From CAYLJJ01 sp964384025 (GTDB lineage Bacteria; Myxococcota_A; Bradymonadia; UBA7976; UBA1532): a stretch of 52,281 nt of DNA. The notes beneath the pieces are model-generated. The model was not told the origin of the DNA. It saw only the letters and a list, made by a program, of their open reading frames with translations, and did not search any database. This document shows, one piece after another, positions 17,279 to 26,877 of this stretch; position 1 is the first letter of the stretch; the number at the start of each line of letters is the position of its first letter. A program made the position numbers and the translations under genes. The DNA is taken from NCBI GenBank assembly GCA_964384025.1, contig CAYLJJ010000041.1:1-52281 (forward strand), given 5' to 3'.

Positions 17279-18460
17279 ATGAAGCGAGTCTCAAGACGCA
17301 TTTTCCTAAAAAGGACAGGAGAGATGGGGCTCTCCCTTTGGGCCACCAGCGCCTGTGGTGGCTCGGTGCGTACTCAGAGAGATACTGAGATTTTGAAGCT
17401 TCCTCTGGTAGAGCCTCGGGAGGTGCATCTTGCGCGGGGCGATGACCCACACGCGCTCTGTGAGGAGATCATCCCCAAGATAGCCCCTGAGGGCTGGCCG
17501 ATGCGGGGGGAGCGGATCTTCCTCAAGCTTGCTTGTAACTCCAACAAGGCACATCCAGCGGTGACCTCACCTGGAGCGGTTAGAGCGGTGATCAGCTATC
17601 TACGGGAGCGGGGAGCCCATGTCATCGCGGGAGATATGGCGGGCGTCGAGCATGTACGTCTTCGTCCAGAAGGGCGCAGCTCGAGCACCCGAGCGATGAT
17701 GAGTGAGAACGGCCTCTCAGCTGCCATTGAGGAGAGCGGCGCTCAGCTTCACTGCTTCGACGACACAGAGTGGAGCGACTGGTTTCAACCGAAGTTGGAC
17801 TTTGAGCACAGCTGGGAGAACCAGCTCTGGCTCCCCAATATACTTAAAGAGGTTGACTCCATCATCAACCTCCCTCGCTTGGGGAGTCACGCTTTAGCGG
17901 GTTACACCTGTGCCATCAAAAACAGCGTGGGTTGGCTTCGAGATGACAGCCGCGCTCACCTACACCGTCGAGGCGACCGATTTTTTGAACTCTTCGCTGA
18001 GTTGAACCATTGTCCCATCCTGAGAGAAAAGCAGCATTTTGCCTTTACTCTGGGAGAGAAGGCCCTTGTCAACATCGGCCCAGATATCGGCAGCAGCCTG
18101 GAGTTGGGGAGCTGGCTGGCTTTGGGCGCACGAAACCTCATTGCTCATGACCTCTGCGCCTCAGGGCTTCTGGCTGCTCTGGATGAAGATGAGATCTCCT
18201 TCTTTGATCTCTACAGTCCCTATCCAGAGGATGTAGACTATTGGAACCGTGGTCTTGTGGAGGAGACTTGGGGAGAGGGAGAGTATCAGCCCTTGATCTC
18301 TACTCCTAGGGGAGGGGGGCTGGCTTGGGATCGAGCCCTCTCTCGGCTCACGAGGCTCCAAGGAGAGCGACCCAGAGAGATCAAGCTCAGGGGCTACGAG
18401 CAGCTGGATCCTGGGATATGGGCTCGGGTCCGCGCCTTCTCTGGTAGAGATTTGAGCTGA
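17279..18460 (+). CDS. Tat-exported DUF362-family protein
   Basis: 393 residues. The N-terminus holds a twin-arginine signal (SRRIFLKR then a hydrophobic stretch ending near ACGG, possibly a Tat lipoprotein). The body shows DUF362 features: LKLACNSNKAHPAVTSPGAV, a segment with GDMAGVEH, INLPRLGSHALAGYTCAIKNSVGW, and HDLCASG near the end. Tat export implies folding or cofactor loading before export. DUF362 proteins occur with or without 4Fe-4S ferredoxin domains; no ferredoxin Cys cluster is present here. Function unknown. GGAGGAG precedes the ATG. Downstream lies tRNA-Phe on the same strand. Confidence 0.8.
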   Translation: MKRVSRRIFLKRTGEMGLSLWATSACGGSVRTQRDTEILKLPLVEPREVHLARGDDPHALCEEIIPKIAPEGWPMRGERIFLKLACNSNKAHPAVTSPGAVRAVISYLRERGAHVIAGDMAGVEHVRLRPEGRSSSTRAMMSENGLSAAIEESGAQLHCFDDTEWSDWFQPKLDFEHSWENQLWLPNILKEVDSIINLPRLGSHALAGYTCAIKNSVGWLRDDSRAHLHRRGDRFFELFAELNHCPILREKQHFAFTLGEKALVNIGPDIGSSLELGSWLALGARNLIAHDLCASGLLAALDEDEISFFDLYSPYPEDVDYWNRGLVEETWGEGEYQPLISTPRGGGLAWDRALSRLTRLQGERPREIKLRGYEQLDPGIWARVRAFSGRDLS

Positions 18461-18495
18461 ACAGCCTTTGATTTTGGATAGAAGATAAAAAAGGA

Positions 18496-18524
18496 TTGAC
18501 CTGAGAAGAGAGCTTGTGCATATT
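18496..18524 (+). promoter_or_regulatory. Sigma-70-type promoter for tRNA-Phe
   Basis: TTGACC (18496-18501), 17-bp spacer, then CATATT (18519-18524). The predicted start point would be just upstream of the tRNA 5' end at 18540. Both hexamers are partial matches to TTGACA/TATAAT. Confidence 0.5.
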
Positions 18525-18539
18525 CCCCCGGATTCTTGA

Positions 18540-18612
<73 letters not shown>

Positions 18613-18627
18613 CCCAGAAAAGCCTTT

Positions 18628-18662
18628 AAAGCCGCAGAGTTATCATGCTTTGCGGCTTTTTT
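18628..18662 (+). terminator. Rho-independent terminator after tRNA-Phe
   Basis: AAAGCCGCA (18628-18636) pairs with TGCGGCTTT (18651-18659) across a 14-nt loop, followed by a T run. It ends the tRNA-Phe transcript. Confidence 0.85.
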
Positions 18663-19134
18663 CGTTGAAAATCCCTCTCACGACAGATCCACCTCTGACA
18701 GATCTCAAAACCCCTCCTGGATCTAGTGAAGAGCCGTGATGCTGATGCTCGAAAGTCACGCTCAGGGTTCGTTGGATCAGCTCATCCTTTGAGGGTGGAG
18801 CAATCGCAGTGATCATCACCAGAGCCTCTATTTTCTGATCAACAGTTCCTTGATCAGAGCCCAAACTCATCTTTTTACGAGTTGTACTGTCGCGCTCAAT
18901 ACAGAAATTTATTGGATGGATGCCCTGTTTTGGATAAGACTTTTCAGTCTTATGGTATATCCCTCTTTTTCAAACGGATATACTGGTTAAATTTTAAGTA
19001 CTGCAGCCGTCCAAAATCGTCAACTGCGTTTCGTATTCGCAATATAGATAATTAGATAAATTCTGGTTTCAGCTACTCTACTGTGAAATTTTCATTATTA
19101 TGATCTTGATCACTTCTATGCTTTGCGAGACATT

Positions 19135-19300
19135 CTTAAATTAATCCATAAATAGCACGATCATGACCAAAGTTAACACAGCCAGTGATAGTTTGAAGAT
19201 ATGCTTTTATTGTTTAAACTTGTGTCTGTGTTTCGTCATCCATACAAGATAAACTCTTAAATCACATATTAAGTGTGAAGGCTTTCCATATAACCTTATA
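19135..19300 (-). pseudogene. Possible relic of an IS200/IS605-type TnpA transposase
   Basis: On the minus strand the peptide KPSHLICDLRVYLVWMTKHR is followed by HKFKQ and a stop at 19207-19209. This resembles the conserved N-terminus of Y1 transposases, which read roughly SHxVxDLxxHLVWxTKYR. After the stop, another frame continues briefly (IKAYLQTITGCVNFGHDRAI) and then stops; the HUH motif and catalytic Tyr are not recovered. The fragment is short and the match is by eye, so it could be chance. Confidence 0.3.
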
Positions 19301-19570
19301 GCAAGGAGTGTATTAAAGTATTGTGCTAAAGCAAGACTCTTGCAACTCTGAAGATGGCTGATTGCTCCCAAATGCTGGGAGCACAAGTTATGCATAAACT
19401 TCTGATTTTTATAGGCTTTCACGAGCAGTCTATGGAAGTTAAAGAAAACTAACTCCAAGGATCTTCAGTAGAGTCAAAGGAGTCTCCCAATAAGGACCAT
19501 CCCTCCCCCTCTTTTTAGGGTAATCCTTGAATTTCTTTAGCCTTCTTCGTCGCCCCAAATTTTAGCGTAT

Positions 19571-19576
19571 TATAAT
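19571..19576 (+). promoter_or_regulatory. Perfect -10 hexamer upstream of the chemoreceptor gene
   Basis: TATAAT about 60 bp before the chemoreceptor start codon. No good -35 is seen at 16-18 bp upstream, and the region is AT-rich, so this is only a candidate. Confidence 0.3.
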
Positions 19577-19637
19577 TTACTCTTGTCGCTCGTCTTAAAA
19601 TGTGCTCGAACCGCCGCTAAAAGGAGATGCCACTATT

Positions 19638-21662
19638 ATGTCTTTGCGCCTCCGCATCCCTCTTCTCTTCCTCCTCTTCGCCTCGCTTCCTCTATTGATC
19701 TCTTCAGGAGATCAAGCTTGGCGGCGCCTAAAAGATGGGCGTGCTGAGATCGAGGAGTTCCTTGAGGGAGAGTTAAGCGACACTCAGCGTTCTTTGAGTT
19801 GGCTGTTCTCTAACCAGCGGCTCAATGTAGAGGCTTTGGCGAGGCTCAAGGAGATCGATGGGCTCCTCCAGGCTCTTGAGGAGGAGGATGATGATATGCG
19901 TGAGAGCATGCTTTATCGCCTCAAAAAGGTCTTCACACGAGAAGCCAGCCACCGGGGAGAATATCTAGCTTTTCAACTCAAGTCGAAAGAGGAGATTCTC
20001 CTTAACTATAGCGTTGATGGGGCTCAGGGAGTTGAGCCTCCGCAAGTCTCTCTCTCCAATAAGCCACAGGTGCATTGGAGCGCTGAGGGGATCTGGTTAC
20101 ACTATTCCATCTCGAACACTTTGCTTTTGAGTGTCTGTTTAAAGACCAACTCTCTCTTTGAGCTGCTCTCAGAGGAGGGTCAAGGGCTCTGGATCGCTGA
20201 TGTTCCACTCAAAGAAGCCCCGCCTGGGATCAAAGAGGCGATTACGACCGAGACTGAGGGCTTGGGTCAGATAGAGGGGCAGCTCTTTGCTTGGCGGCGC
20301 TTCTCAGCTTTCCCCTGGTCAGAGCAGCCGCTTCTGCTTCTAACCTCAAAGCCTGAAGCAAAGCTCCTTGCGCCGATCCGCAAGAGCTTGGGGCAGATGT
20401 TGATTTTTAGCAGCATCACCCTGCTTATCACCCTGTTTGTCGCATTCCGAATTGCGCGAGGGATTACGCTCCCCCTCAAACAGATGAGCGAGAGCATCGG
20501 GCGCATCACTGAGGAGCGAAATTTAAGGATCAAGCTCAACATTCGCTCCCAGGATGAGTTGGGCCAGCTGGGACAGCAGCTTGATGGTTTCTTAGAAGAG
20601 ATGCGAAGCTTGATGCAGCGTGTCGCTGAGAGCGCCCAAACACTCAATCAGAGCTCAGGAGAGGTCAATGGAGTCTCCAAAAATCTCAGAGAGACTGCAG
20701 ATGAGGTCTATGAAGATTCACAGTTGATGTCCGCCTCGGTCTTAGAAGCTTCTTCAACCGCTGAGAGTGTGGCGGATACAACAGCGTTGAACTCCAAGGC
20801 CCTAAGCGAGGTGGCGCTCTCTGTACAGCAGGTGACTGATGAGGTCAGCTCTGCTGCTGCTGGCTCTGAAGAGATGTCCGTGACGCTCCGCTCGGTGGCT
20901 GCCGCTGTTGAAGAGATGAACAGCTCACTCGCTCACCTAGCTCGCAACTGCGTTGATACCGCTATCGTCAGCAAAGAGAGTCGCGATCAGACCGATAAGG
21001 TTCAGTTGCAGATGGATAAGGTTGAGTCTTCTGCTCGTTCCACCAACGAGATCGTCAGCTTGATCGAAGAGATCGCTGCTCAAACTCAACTCTTGGCACT
21101 CAACGCTGCCATTGAAGCTGCTCGAGCAGGAGAAGCAGGTCGAGGTTTCGCTGTTGTTGCTACTGAGGTCAAGCATCTCGCTGAGCAGACAGCCAATTCA
21201 ACAGAGCAGGCTTCTTGTAAAATCCAAGGAGTTCAAGAGATCACAGGAGAGACAAGCAAGGCGATACACCAGATCAGTGGCCTGGCCGTGCGGCTTGAAG
21301 GCTTCTCTGAACAGATCGCTGTCGCTGTTAAAGAGCAGACCAGCACCACAGAGGAGATCGCCAATCAGATGGCTGGTGGCTCACAAGCCGCTCAGGAGAT
21401 TTCCAGTTCAGTAAACGAGATGGCAAGCAAGCTCAGTATCGCCTCCGAGAAAACCAAAGAGATCACCGAGGGAATCACAGATGTCGCTGTAGCTATCAAA
21501 CAGGTTTCAACCAGCTTCTCCGAAATCTCCAAGGCGGTCAGCCGTGTTTATGGAGTGGTGGGCGAGACGAGCGAGCAGGCGCGGAGGATGCAAACGATGG
21601 CTTCAAATCTCGACGGGATCGCGGGCGATCTTTTGGCTTTGATCTCTGGTTACACTTACTAG
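19638..21662 (+). CDS. Methyl-accepting chemotaxis protein
   Basis: 674 residues from ATG 19638 with AAGGAG 11 nt upstream. N-terminal membrane helix (about 5-20), a periplasmic sensor region of about 230 residues, second membrane helix (about 254-276), HAMP domain (276-330, with LxLPLKQMSESIGRI), and a long signalling coiled coil. The hairpin tip is at about residues 484-512 with EIAAQTQLLALNAAIEAARA and then GEAGRGFAVVATEVKHLAEQ. It senses a periplasmic signal and controls CheA. No che genes are in the window. The upstream sensor region has no motif that tells the ligand. Confidence 0.93.
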   Translation: MSLRLRIPLLFLLFASLPLLISSGDQAWRRLKDGRAEIEEFLEGELSDTQRSLSWLFSNQRLNVEALARLKEIDGLLQALEEEDDDMRESMLYRLKKVFTREASHRGEYLAFQLKSKEEILLNYSVDGAQGVEPPQVSLSNKPQVHWSAEGIWLHYSISNTLLLSVCLKTNSLFELLSEEGQGLWIADVPLKEAPPGIKEAITTETEGLGQIEGQLFAWRRFSAFPWSEQPLLLLTSKPEAKLLAPIRKSLGQMLIFSSITLLITLFVAFRIARGITLPLKQMSESIGRITEERNLRIKLNIRSQDELGQLGQQLDGFLEEMRSLMQRVAESAQTLNQSSGEVNGVSKNLRETADEVYEDSQLMSASVLEASSTAESVADTTALNSKALSEVALSVQQVTDEVSSAAAGSEEMSVTLRSVAAAVEEMNSSLAHLARNCVDTAIVSKESRDQTDKVQLQMDKVESSARSTNEIVSLIEEIAAQTQLLALNAAIEAARAGEAGRGFAVVATEVKHLAEQTANSTEQASCKIQGVQEITGETSKAIHQISGLAVRLEGFSEQIAVAVKEQTSTTEEIANQMAGGSQAAQEISSSVNEMASKLSIASEKTKEITEGITDVAVAIKQVSTSFSEISKAVSRVYGVVGETSEQARRMQTMASNLDGIAGDLLALISGYTY

Positions 21663-21740
21663 ATTTCGATGAGCCAGCATCGATCTGCACAAGTCAATTA
21701 CTGGTTGATATCGCCAGACAAGTGTTGAGCATTGAAGCCA

Positions 21741-22556
21741 TTACCAGTCTGAATCTGAGCAGCCTGGATGGGTCATAAAATAGCGCGCTCGTTCCTCACT
21801 GGGGACACTCTGAGGGAGGAGTAAACGTTCTAAAGGAAGGTCCCAAAGTCCCACCAGAGAGCTGAGAGAGGTCCTATAGAGGTTCAAGCTGCGCAGACGC
21901 CTACAATATCTAAGGGCAACCGCTTCATAGATAGGCGCCTTGGAGTGCTCCTCTAAACTCAGGTGGTTGAGCTGTGAAAAGGAGCTGAGATGTTCCAGAC
22001 GAGGGATCAGCCCGCCGAGGGCCTGGTTGGTGTAGATAGAGAGGCTCTCCAAGCGCCGTAGTCTACTCAAGCTGCGCAGATCGCTCTCTTCATAACAGAG
22101 GCAGCCCATCCCATTGGTGTAGAGCAGAGAGAGGCTTCGCAGCTGTTTCAGAGCTGCTAAAGGGCTGAGGCTTTTTAAGCGAATATACCTCAATTCTAAA
22201 CGCTCCAGGGAGCGGAGGACCTCTAAGGGTTGAGGATCGAAGTAGTCGTGGATCTGATCACCATAGACGCTGATATGCAGGCTCTTTAGCCTCCTCAGGG
22301 TGGACAAGGGGCTCAAATCCAATCCATCCAGAGTATTGATCAGGAGGTGTAGATGCTGGAGCTGGGGTAGCTCTCTTAAAGGCTCAAGCTTATAGCGTTG
22401 ATAGAGGCCCTCAAGGGAGAGCTTGCTGAGGTTACGCAGATACCGTTGAAGAGTTAACCGCTGCGCCTCTGTAAAGGAAACCCCCAGTTTCAGGTGAGGA
22501 GGAGTTAATGCTGCTCGCCAGACCGGATGAAGTTGAGCCCAGCGGCGATGGCTCAA
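21741..22556 (-). CDS. Leucine-rich-repeat protein
   Basis: 271 residues, apparent TTG start. About eight repeats of LxxLxxLxLxx type run from about residue 45 to 250 (for example LPQLQHLHLL, LRRLKSLHISV, LRSLERLELRYI, LKQLRSLSLLYT, LRRLESLSIYTN). No signal peptide is evident. LRRs form a curved protein-binding surface; the partner is unknown. It is convergent with the chemoreceptor gene. Start site is uncertain because no good ribosome-binding site is visible. Confidence 0.75.
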   Translation of the reverse strand: MSHRRWAQLHPVWRAALTPPHLKLGVSFTEAQRLTLQRYLRNLSKLSLEGLYQRYKLEPLRELPQLQHLHLLINTLDGLDLSPLSTLRRLKSLHISVYGDQIHDYFDPQPLEVLRSLERLELRYIRLKSLSPLAALKQLRSLSLLYTNGMGCLCYEESDLRSLSRLRRLESLSIYTNQALGGLIPRLEHLSSFSQLNHLSLEEHSKAPIYEAVALRYCRRLRSLNLYRTSLSSLVGLWDLPLERLLLPQSVPSEERARYFMTHPGCSDSDW

Positions 22557-22661
22557 CCTGAAGGGGGCATTTGAAGGGATAGAAATTTTGAGCCCCCCTT
22601 AAAGTGTACACAGACACCCTATCTGATGGTGGTAGGAGAAGCTTCCTGGATATGAATACCC

Positions 22662-24860
22662 TTAAAATATCAATGGGATATAGGCTACCAGAAGGAGCGC
22701 AATCCCCTTAGCAGTCACAGGGAGCAAAATCCGCTCATGCCGTGACCAGAAGGAGGTATTGTCCTCCTTAGGATCAGGCTCAAAGGCTGCTTCTCCTACC
22801 ACTTGCCTTACAAGGAGATGGTTGAGCGCCACCGGAGGGGTGAGATAACCCAACTCAAAGGCGGCCAGGACCACCATCCAGAAGTGAATCGGGTGGATGC
22901 CGTTGCGGTAAGCAACCGTAGCGATGGTGGCTGAGACCAGGATCACCGCACCGTAAGGATCCATGGTCATGCCCACAACAACCAAAACAGCCACCAGGAC
23001 GCTCATGCTCAGCCAGATAGAGCCAAAGCTTTGGGGTACCATGCTCATCAGATCCGCTCGTTCAACAACCCCACCTAGACAAACTGAAAGGCCCATAAGG
23101 ATCAATAGGGCGCCGATATAGCCTGTGGTTTCCGAGGTAGCAGCGCCCAGACCACGCAGCAAGCCCTCAGGTGGCTCCCCCCCCTCAGCACCTCGACGGT
23201 GGAGCCGACGAGCGCGGCTTCGATCATAGAGAAGCAGGGCGAGCATCACGACCGGCAAAATCAGCGGCGCGGTGTGTTCATCCAGGTGGGCACCCAATAG
23301 GAGGCCATAGGCCAACAGGAAGGCGCCAAAGAGCAGCAGGTAGGGAATCAGAGGGCCAAAGGCGCGCAGGCTGGCGGGCAAAGCTTGTTTGGGAGAGGCG
23401 ATCTGGATTGGGGCCCGACGCGCGAGCAGGGCGATGCCCAAGAAGAGCAGAGCGCTTAAAAGAAAGACTCGAAAGCCCCAGTGATAGAGCTGATCAGTGG
23501 TCACCTGCTTGTTGAGCGAAGCGACGATCACCACCAAGAGGCAGGGTCGCAACACCACCCCCAGGCTACCTGAGAGAGCCGCCGTCGCCAGAGCCAACTG
23601 TCGTCGTGCGCCTCCTCGTCGCATCTCATCGTAGATCAACGCTCCCGCCGCCAAAACAAAAATTCCAGAGGCCCCGCTGTAGGCGGTGGGCAGAGCCGCC
23701 CCTACCACCACCACAAAGGCCAACAGCTCAGGAGACATCTTCCAGGGTCGCAGCACATCAAAGCTCAACCGAGCCAAGTCCATACGCTTAAGAAGCATTC
23801 CCACCCAAACATAGAGCCCCACCTGAAGATAGATCGCTGCGTGCTCGGTGAGCTTGCTGAGGTAGATCGCGAGACCCGCCGGGTGCCACTCCATCAAGAG
23901 AAAATAACCCCCAGAGATCAGCCCCATGGTGGTGTAAAGGGGCACCGCCAGGAGGCCCTTGAGAGGGCTGCCTCCCTGCTTGGGTAGAGGCTTGATCAGG
24001 TGAATGATATTGATCAAGGCCATCAGAGCAAAGCCCATCATCCAGAGCAAGCTAAGCTGAGAATCTACCCCGGCAACCCCCGCCTTGATATGGACCTGAC
24101 GAAGAGACCAGGAGGAGAAGAAGAGCAGCAGGTTGACGATGAGCTGGAGGCTCTCAGTGATGCGATCCTCCAGGGCCGCCTTGGGAGGACGCAGGGCGAT
24201 ATGGGCTCTCAGTGAGGTGGCGGTGATGCCGCAGATCAGGAGCAGGAGAACCAGGAGTTGCTTTTGATGCTCAAAGCCAAAGATGATCAGCTTGGAGACC
24301 CCTTGCTCCAGGGCTCGGAAGCGTCGTACTCCTGGAGTTAGACGATCCAGGGTACTTAGATAGAGACTGTGTTTCTCTTCACAACGTGCTCGCGCCGCCT
24401 CGATCGCCTGGGCTTGGATCGCAGCGATTTGAGCTTGATCTACTTGGGGCTCTTCCTCCCCATCGCCTAGAAGATCATCGAGTTCATCACCCTCAGCCTT
24501 AGGTGCTTCTCCCCCTTCATCCAAGAGATCATCGAGTTCATCACCCTCAGCCTTGGGTGCTTCTCCCCCCTCATCCAAGAGATCATCGAGTTCATCACCC
24601 TCAGCCTTGGGTGCTTCTCCCCCTTCATCCAAGAGATCATCGAGATCAGCCTCTGCCTTGGACCCTTTGGAAACGCCTATCTTCGCTGGATCACAGCTTG
24701 GGCGTTGGGGTTTGACTCGCAGCTCGTGGTAGCCGGACCAGAAGCGCTCTCCCAGCTGGAGGAGTTGACCGTGGATCATGCCCCCCGAGCCGTAGGCCAA
24801 CACGGCGAGGAGGAGCAAGATGGCTGGGATGGTAGATAGCCAGAGGCGAAGGTATCTCAT
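22662..24860 (-). CDS. TRAP-type transporter large permease with N-terminal acidic repeat insert
   Basis: 732 residues. An N-terminal membrane helix (about 9-26) is followed by a hydrophilic stretch with four acidic 18-residue repeats (about 65-140; unit DELDDLLDEGGEAPKAEG), a helical linker, and then about 12 or more membrane segments. The C-terminal 430 residues fit the DctM large permease (for instance ALPTAYSGASGIFVLAAGA and MTMDPYGAVILVSATIATVA, then LGYLTPPVALNHLLV). Two extra helix groups before the DctM part may represent a fused DctQ-like small subunit. TRAP systems import organic acids driven by an ion gradient with a DctP or TAXI binding protein, none of which is adjacent. Substrate unknown. 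Confidence 0.75.
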   Translation of the reverse strand: MRYLRLWLSTIPAILLLLAVLAYGSGGMIHGQLLQLGERFWSGYHELRVKPQRPSCDPAKIGVSKGSKAEADLDDLLDEGGEAPKAEGDELDDLLDEGGEAPKAEGDELDDLLDEGGEAPKAEGDELDDLLGDGEEEPQVDQAQIAAIQAQAIEAARARCEEKHSLYLSTLDRLTPGVRRFRALEQGVSKLIIFGFEHQKQLLVLLLLICGITATSLRAHIALRPPKAALEDRITESLQLIVNLLLFFSSWSLRQVHIKAGVAGVDSQLSLLWMMGFALMALINIIHLIKPLPKQGGSPLKGLLAVPLYTTMGLISGGYFLLMEWHPAGLAIYLSKLTEHAAIYLQVGLYVWVGMLLKRMDLARLSFDVLRPWKMSPELLAFVVVVGAALPTAYSGASGIFVLAAGALIYDEMRRGGARRQLALATAALSGSLGVVLRPCLLVVIVASLNKQVTTDQLYHWGFRVFLLSALLFLGIALLARRAPIQIASPKQALPASLRAFGPLIPYLLLFGAFLLAYGLLLGAHLDEHTAPLILPVVMLALLLYDRSRARRLHRRGAEGGEPPEGLLRGLGAATSETTGYIGALLILMGLSVCLGGVVERADLMSMVPQSFGSIWLSMSVLVAVLVVVGMTMDPYGAVILVSATIATVAYRNGIHPIHFWMVVLAAFELGYLTPPVALNHLLVRQVVGEAAFEPDPKEDNTSFWSRHERILLPVTAKGIALLLVAYIPLIF
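24471..24645 (-). repeat. 54-bp tandem repeat in the TRAP-type permease gene
   Basis: Three nearly identical 54-bp units plus a partial fourth, in frame, encode the DELDDLLDEGGEAPKAEG repeats. Copies differ by only one or two bases, which suggests recent expansion and possible copy-number variation between strains. Confidence 0.85.
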
Positions 24861-24982
24861 CGGCGCTCTTGATGTTGGTGGAGCAGCTGTCTCTTATAGC
24901 GCGGATATTGAGGAGAAGGGAGTCTCAACCGGAGGCTTATGCATACAGCGCTTCTCCGAGCAGCGGGTGCTGAACTGCGGTT

Positions 24983-26773
24983 CTAAAAATCAAAGCTCTC
25001 AGCGCGGAACATCTCCTCACCGTCGAGGAGCGTCCAGAGCACCCTTGTCGAACTGATCAAGCTTGGCTCGATCTCAAAAATATCCTGGTCGATGATGACG
25101 ATATCTGCGCGCTTGCCAGGCTCGATTGAGCCGGTCTGATTCTCAGAGCGCATCAGCCAAGCTGCGTTGATGGTGTAGGCGCGTACAGCGGCAGTGACGC
25201 TGGGCAGGCTCTGCTCGCCGCGAGTGAGCGCGCGCTCGATTCCCTCAAATGGGTTCAGTGCGCCTACATCGTAGTCGGAGCTTAGAGCGATTTTGAGGTG
25301 ACTGTCATGCAGGTCGCGTAATGGCCAAGCGCGCTCATCTGTTCGATCAAAGCCGATAAACTCATCGAGTTCATGTAGCTGCTCGGGCTGATTCCACTCC
25401 GTAAGCTGCATATCTGCGTAAACACCCAGAGCGTTGAAGCGTGGTACATCGTTGGGATGCACCAACTCAATATGAGTCAGTCGGTGCCGTCCTCCGTCTC
25501 CTCCAGGCTGCTCCTGACTCGCTTCAATGGCGTTAAGCGCTTCATGCACCCCTCGATCTCCGATAGCATGAATGTGCATATCAAAACCAAGCTGCTGAAG
25601 CGCAGTAGTATAGACGGTCAGCCTTGGTTCATCAAAGTAATTCAGGCCAAGAGGACTGCCCCAACTCTCCACCAGATAGGGCTCTAGCAGGGCTGCGGTC
25701 TTGTTCTGGATCAGGCCGTCGGAGTACAGCTTGATCTGGCTCAGTCGAAGCATACCTCCCTCATCTCGATAGAGATCTTTCAGTTTCGCCAGCTGCTCAT
25801 TGTCACTCTTGTCTGGGTAGGCCCACAAGGAGAGAATCATACGCAGGCTGAGCGTATCTTCAGCCTCAGCCTGCCTATAAGCTTCAAGGTAGCCACGTTC
25901 CCAGTAGACGCGCGCATCAACGGCAGAGGTGATGCCGTTCTCACTGTTGTGAGCCATACCATCTCGTAAGGCGGCGTAGTTCTTGGCCAGCAGCGCTGGG
26001 TTTGGTTGAAGCGCTGAGTTCCAGGGCCACTCTCCTGCTGCGTCTATGAGGATCCCGTTTGGATGGCCAGAATCATCCTTGAGGATGAGACCTCCGGGTG
26101 GATCTGCGCTGTTCTGATCGATCTTCAAGAGTTCCAGCGCGGCTGTATTGACCCAGGTGCTGTGGCTGGTCTCCTCCATGATGGCGACCGGCGTGTCAGG
26201 AAAGAGGTCATCAAGGATCTCGCGCGCAGGGCGCTCAGCCAAGAGCAGAGTCAAGATGCTATACCCAGCTCCAAGAACCCAGCCTGTCTCAGAGGAGATG
26301 GTGCAGATCTCTAGGTCGTAGATATACTCTTCGGGATCCAGAGCGTTGCCATCGAGGATGCAGTCGATCAGCTCAAGGTGAGCTTCTAGGGTGTGCTGAT
26401 GGACGTCATGCAGACCAGGGAGCGCCAAACGACCGCCCAGATCAACGATCCGTGTCTCAGGGCCGATATAATCGATGGCACCTTGAGCCTCGCCTACATA
26501 AGCGATGATTCCATCCACCACCGCGACTGCCGCTGCAAAGGAGTTGTTGTCATCGGCTGTAAAGATCTTACCGTTGGTGAGCAGAAGCTCTGCTCTCGCG
26601 GTGATACCCGCGTCGGAGAGAGCTTGCGCTGTGTCAGTTTCGGCTCTCTCTGTGTCGCGCTCAGAGTGGGAGGCTCCATCTCCAGTATCACAGGCGCTGA
26701 GCCCCAAGAGGAGAAACAGGAGTGATCTAAGGCTCAATATAGAGGTGAGCTGCTGCCTACTCCGAGGGATCAT
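24983..26773 (-). CDS. Amidohydrolase-family lipoprotein (amidohydrolase 3 / YtcJ-like)
   Basis: About 596 residues from ATG 26773 (AAAGGAG 7-8 nt upstream). Lipobox LSAC with Cys28. The metallo-dependent hydrolase fold is shown by LLLTNGKIFTADD and then GLHDVHQHT (metal-binding HxH), DMHIHAIGDRGVHEALNAIE, SSDYDVGALNPFEGI with the catalytic-Asp region, and the closing GSIEPGKRADIVIID. YtcJ-like enzymes hydrolyse amides, cyclic ureas or formamides; the substrate here is unknown. A surface or periplasmic location is unusual but seen in this family. It is upstream of, and on the same strand as, the TRAP-type permease, so uptake of a product is possible. Confidence 0.88.
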   Translation of the reverse strand: MIPRSRQQLTSILSLRSLLFLLLGLSACDTGDGASHSERDTERAETDTAQALSDAGITARAELLLTNGKIFTADDNNSFAAAVAVVDGIIAYVGEAQGAIDYIGPETRIVDLGGRLALPGLHDVHQHTLEAHLELIDCILDGNALDPEEYIYDLEICTISSETGWVLGAGYSILTLLLAERPAREILDDLFPDTPVAIMEETSHSTWVNTAALELLKIDQNSADPPGGLILKDDSGHPNGILIDAAGEWPWNSALQPNPALLAKNYAALRDGMAHNSENGITSAVDARVYWERGYLEAYRQAEAEDTLSLRMILSLWAYPDKSDNEQLAKLKDLYRDEGGMLRLSQIKLYSDGLIQNKTAALLEPYLVESWGSPLGLNYFDEPRLTVYTTALQQLGFDMHIHAIGDRGVHEALNAIEASQEQPGGDGGRHRLTHIELVHPNDVPRFNALGVYADMQLTEWNQPEQLHELDEFIGFDRTDERAWPLRDLHDSHLKIALSSDYDVGALNPFEGIERALTRGEQSLPSVTAAVRAYTINAAWLMRSENQTGSIEPGKRADIVIIDQDIFEIEPSLISSTRVLWTLLDGEEMFRAESFDF

Positions 26774-26877
26774 CGATATTCTCCTTTGGACCAAGGATTC
26801 CTCTATAGAATCTCATCTGCAGAATATCTGATAAAGGCTATGGAATATTTTTTGGAGAGCCTGAGGAAGATGTTGAT

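Larger units (their letters stand above)
18663..19637. other. AT-rich, gene-poor island
   Basis: Nearly 1 kb between the tRNA-Phe terminator and the chemoreceptor gene, markedly richer in A+T than the rest of the window from about 18880 to 19570. No convincing intact gene is seen. One short minus-strand frame ends in a segment resembling the start of IS200/IS605-type transposases (listed separately). Position beside a tRNA gene and foreign composition suggest a decayed insertion. Confidence 0.6.

Noticed and set aside
18643..18870. Minus-strand 75-codon frame after tRNA-Phe
   Set aside because: It overlaps the terminator stem, has only a weak AAAAAG upstream of its start, and no motif. Not enough to call a gene.
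24471..24645. CRISPR-like array
   Set aside because: The units are directly adjacent, in frame and encode a protein repeat; there are no unique spacers and no cas genes.
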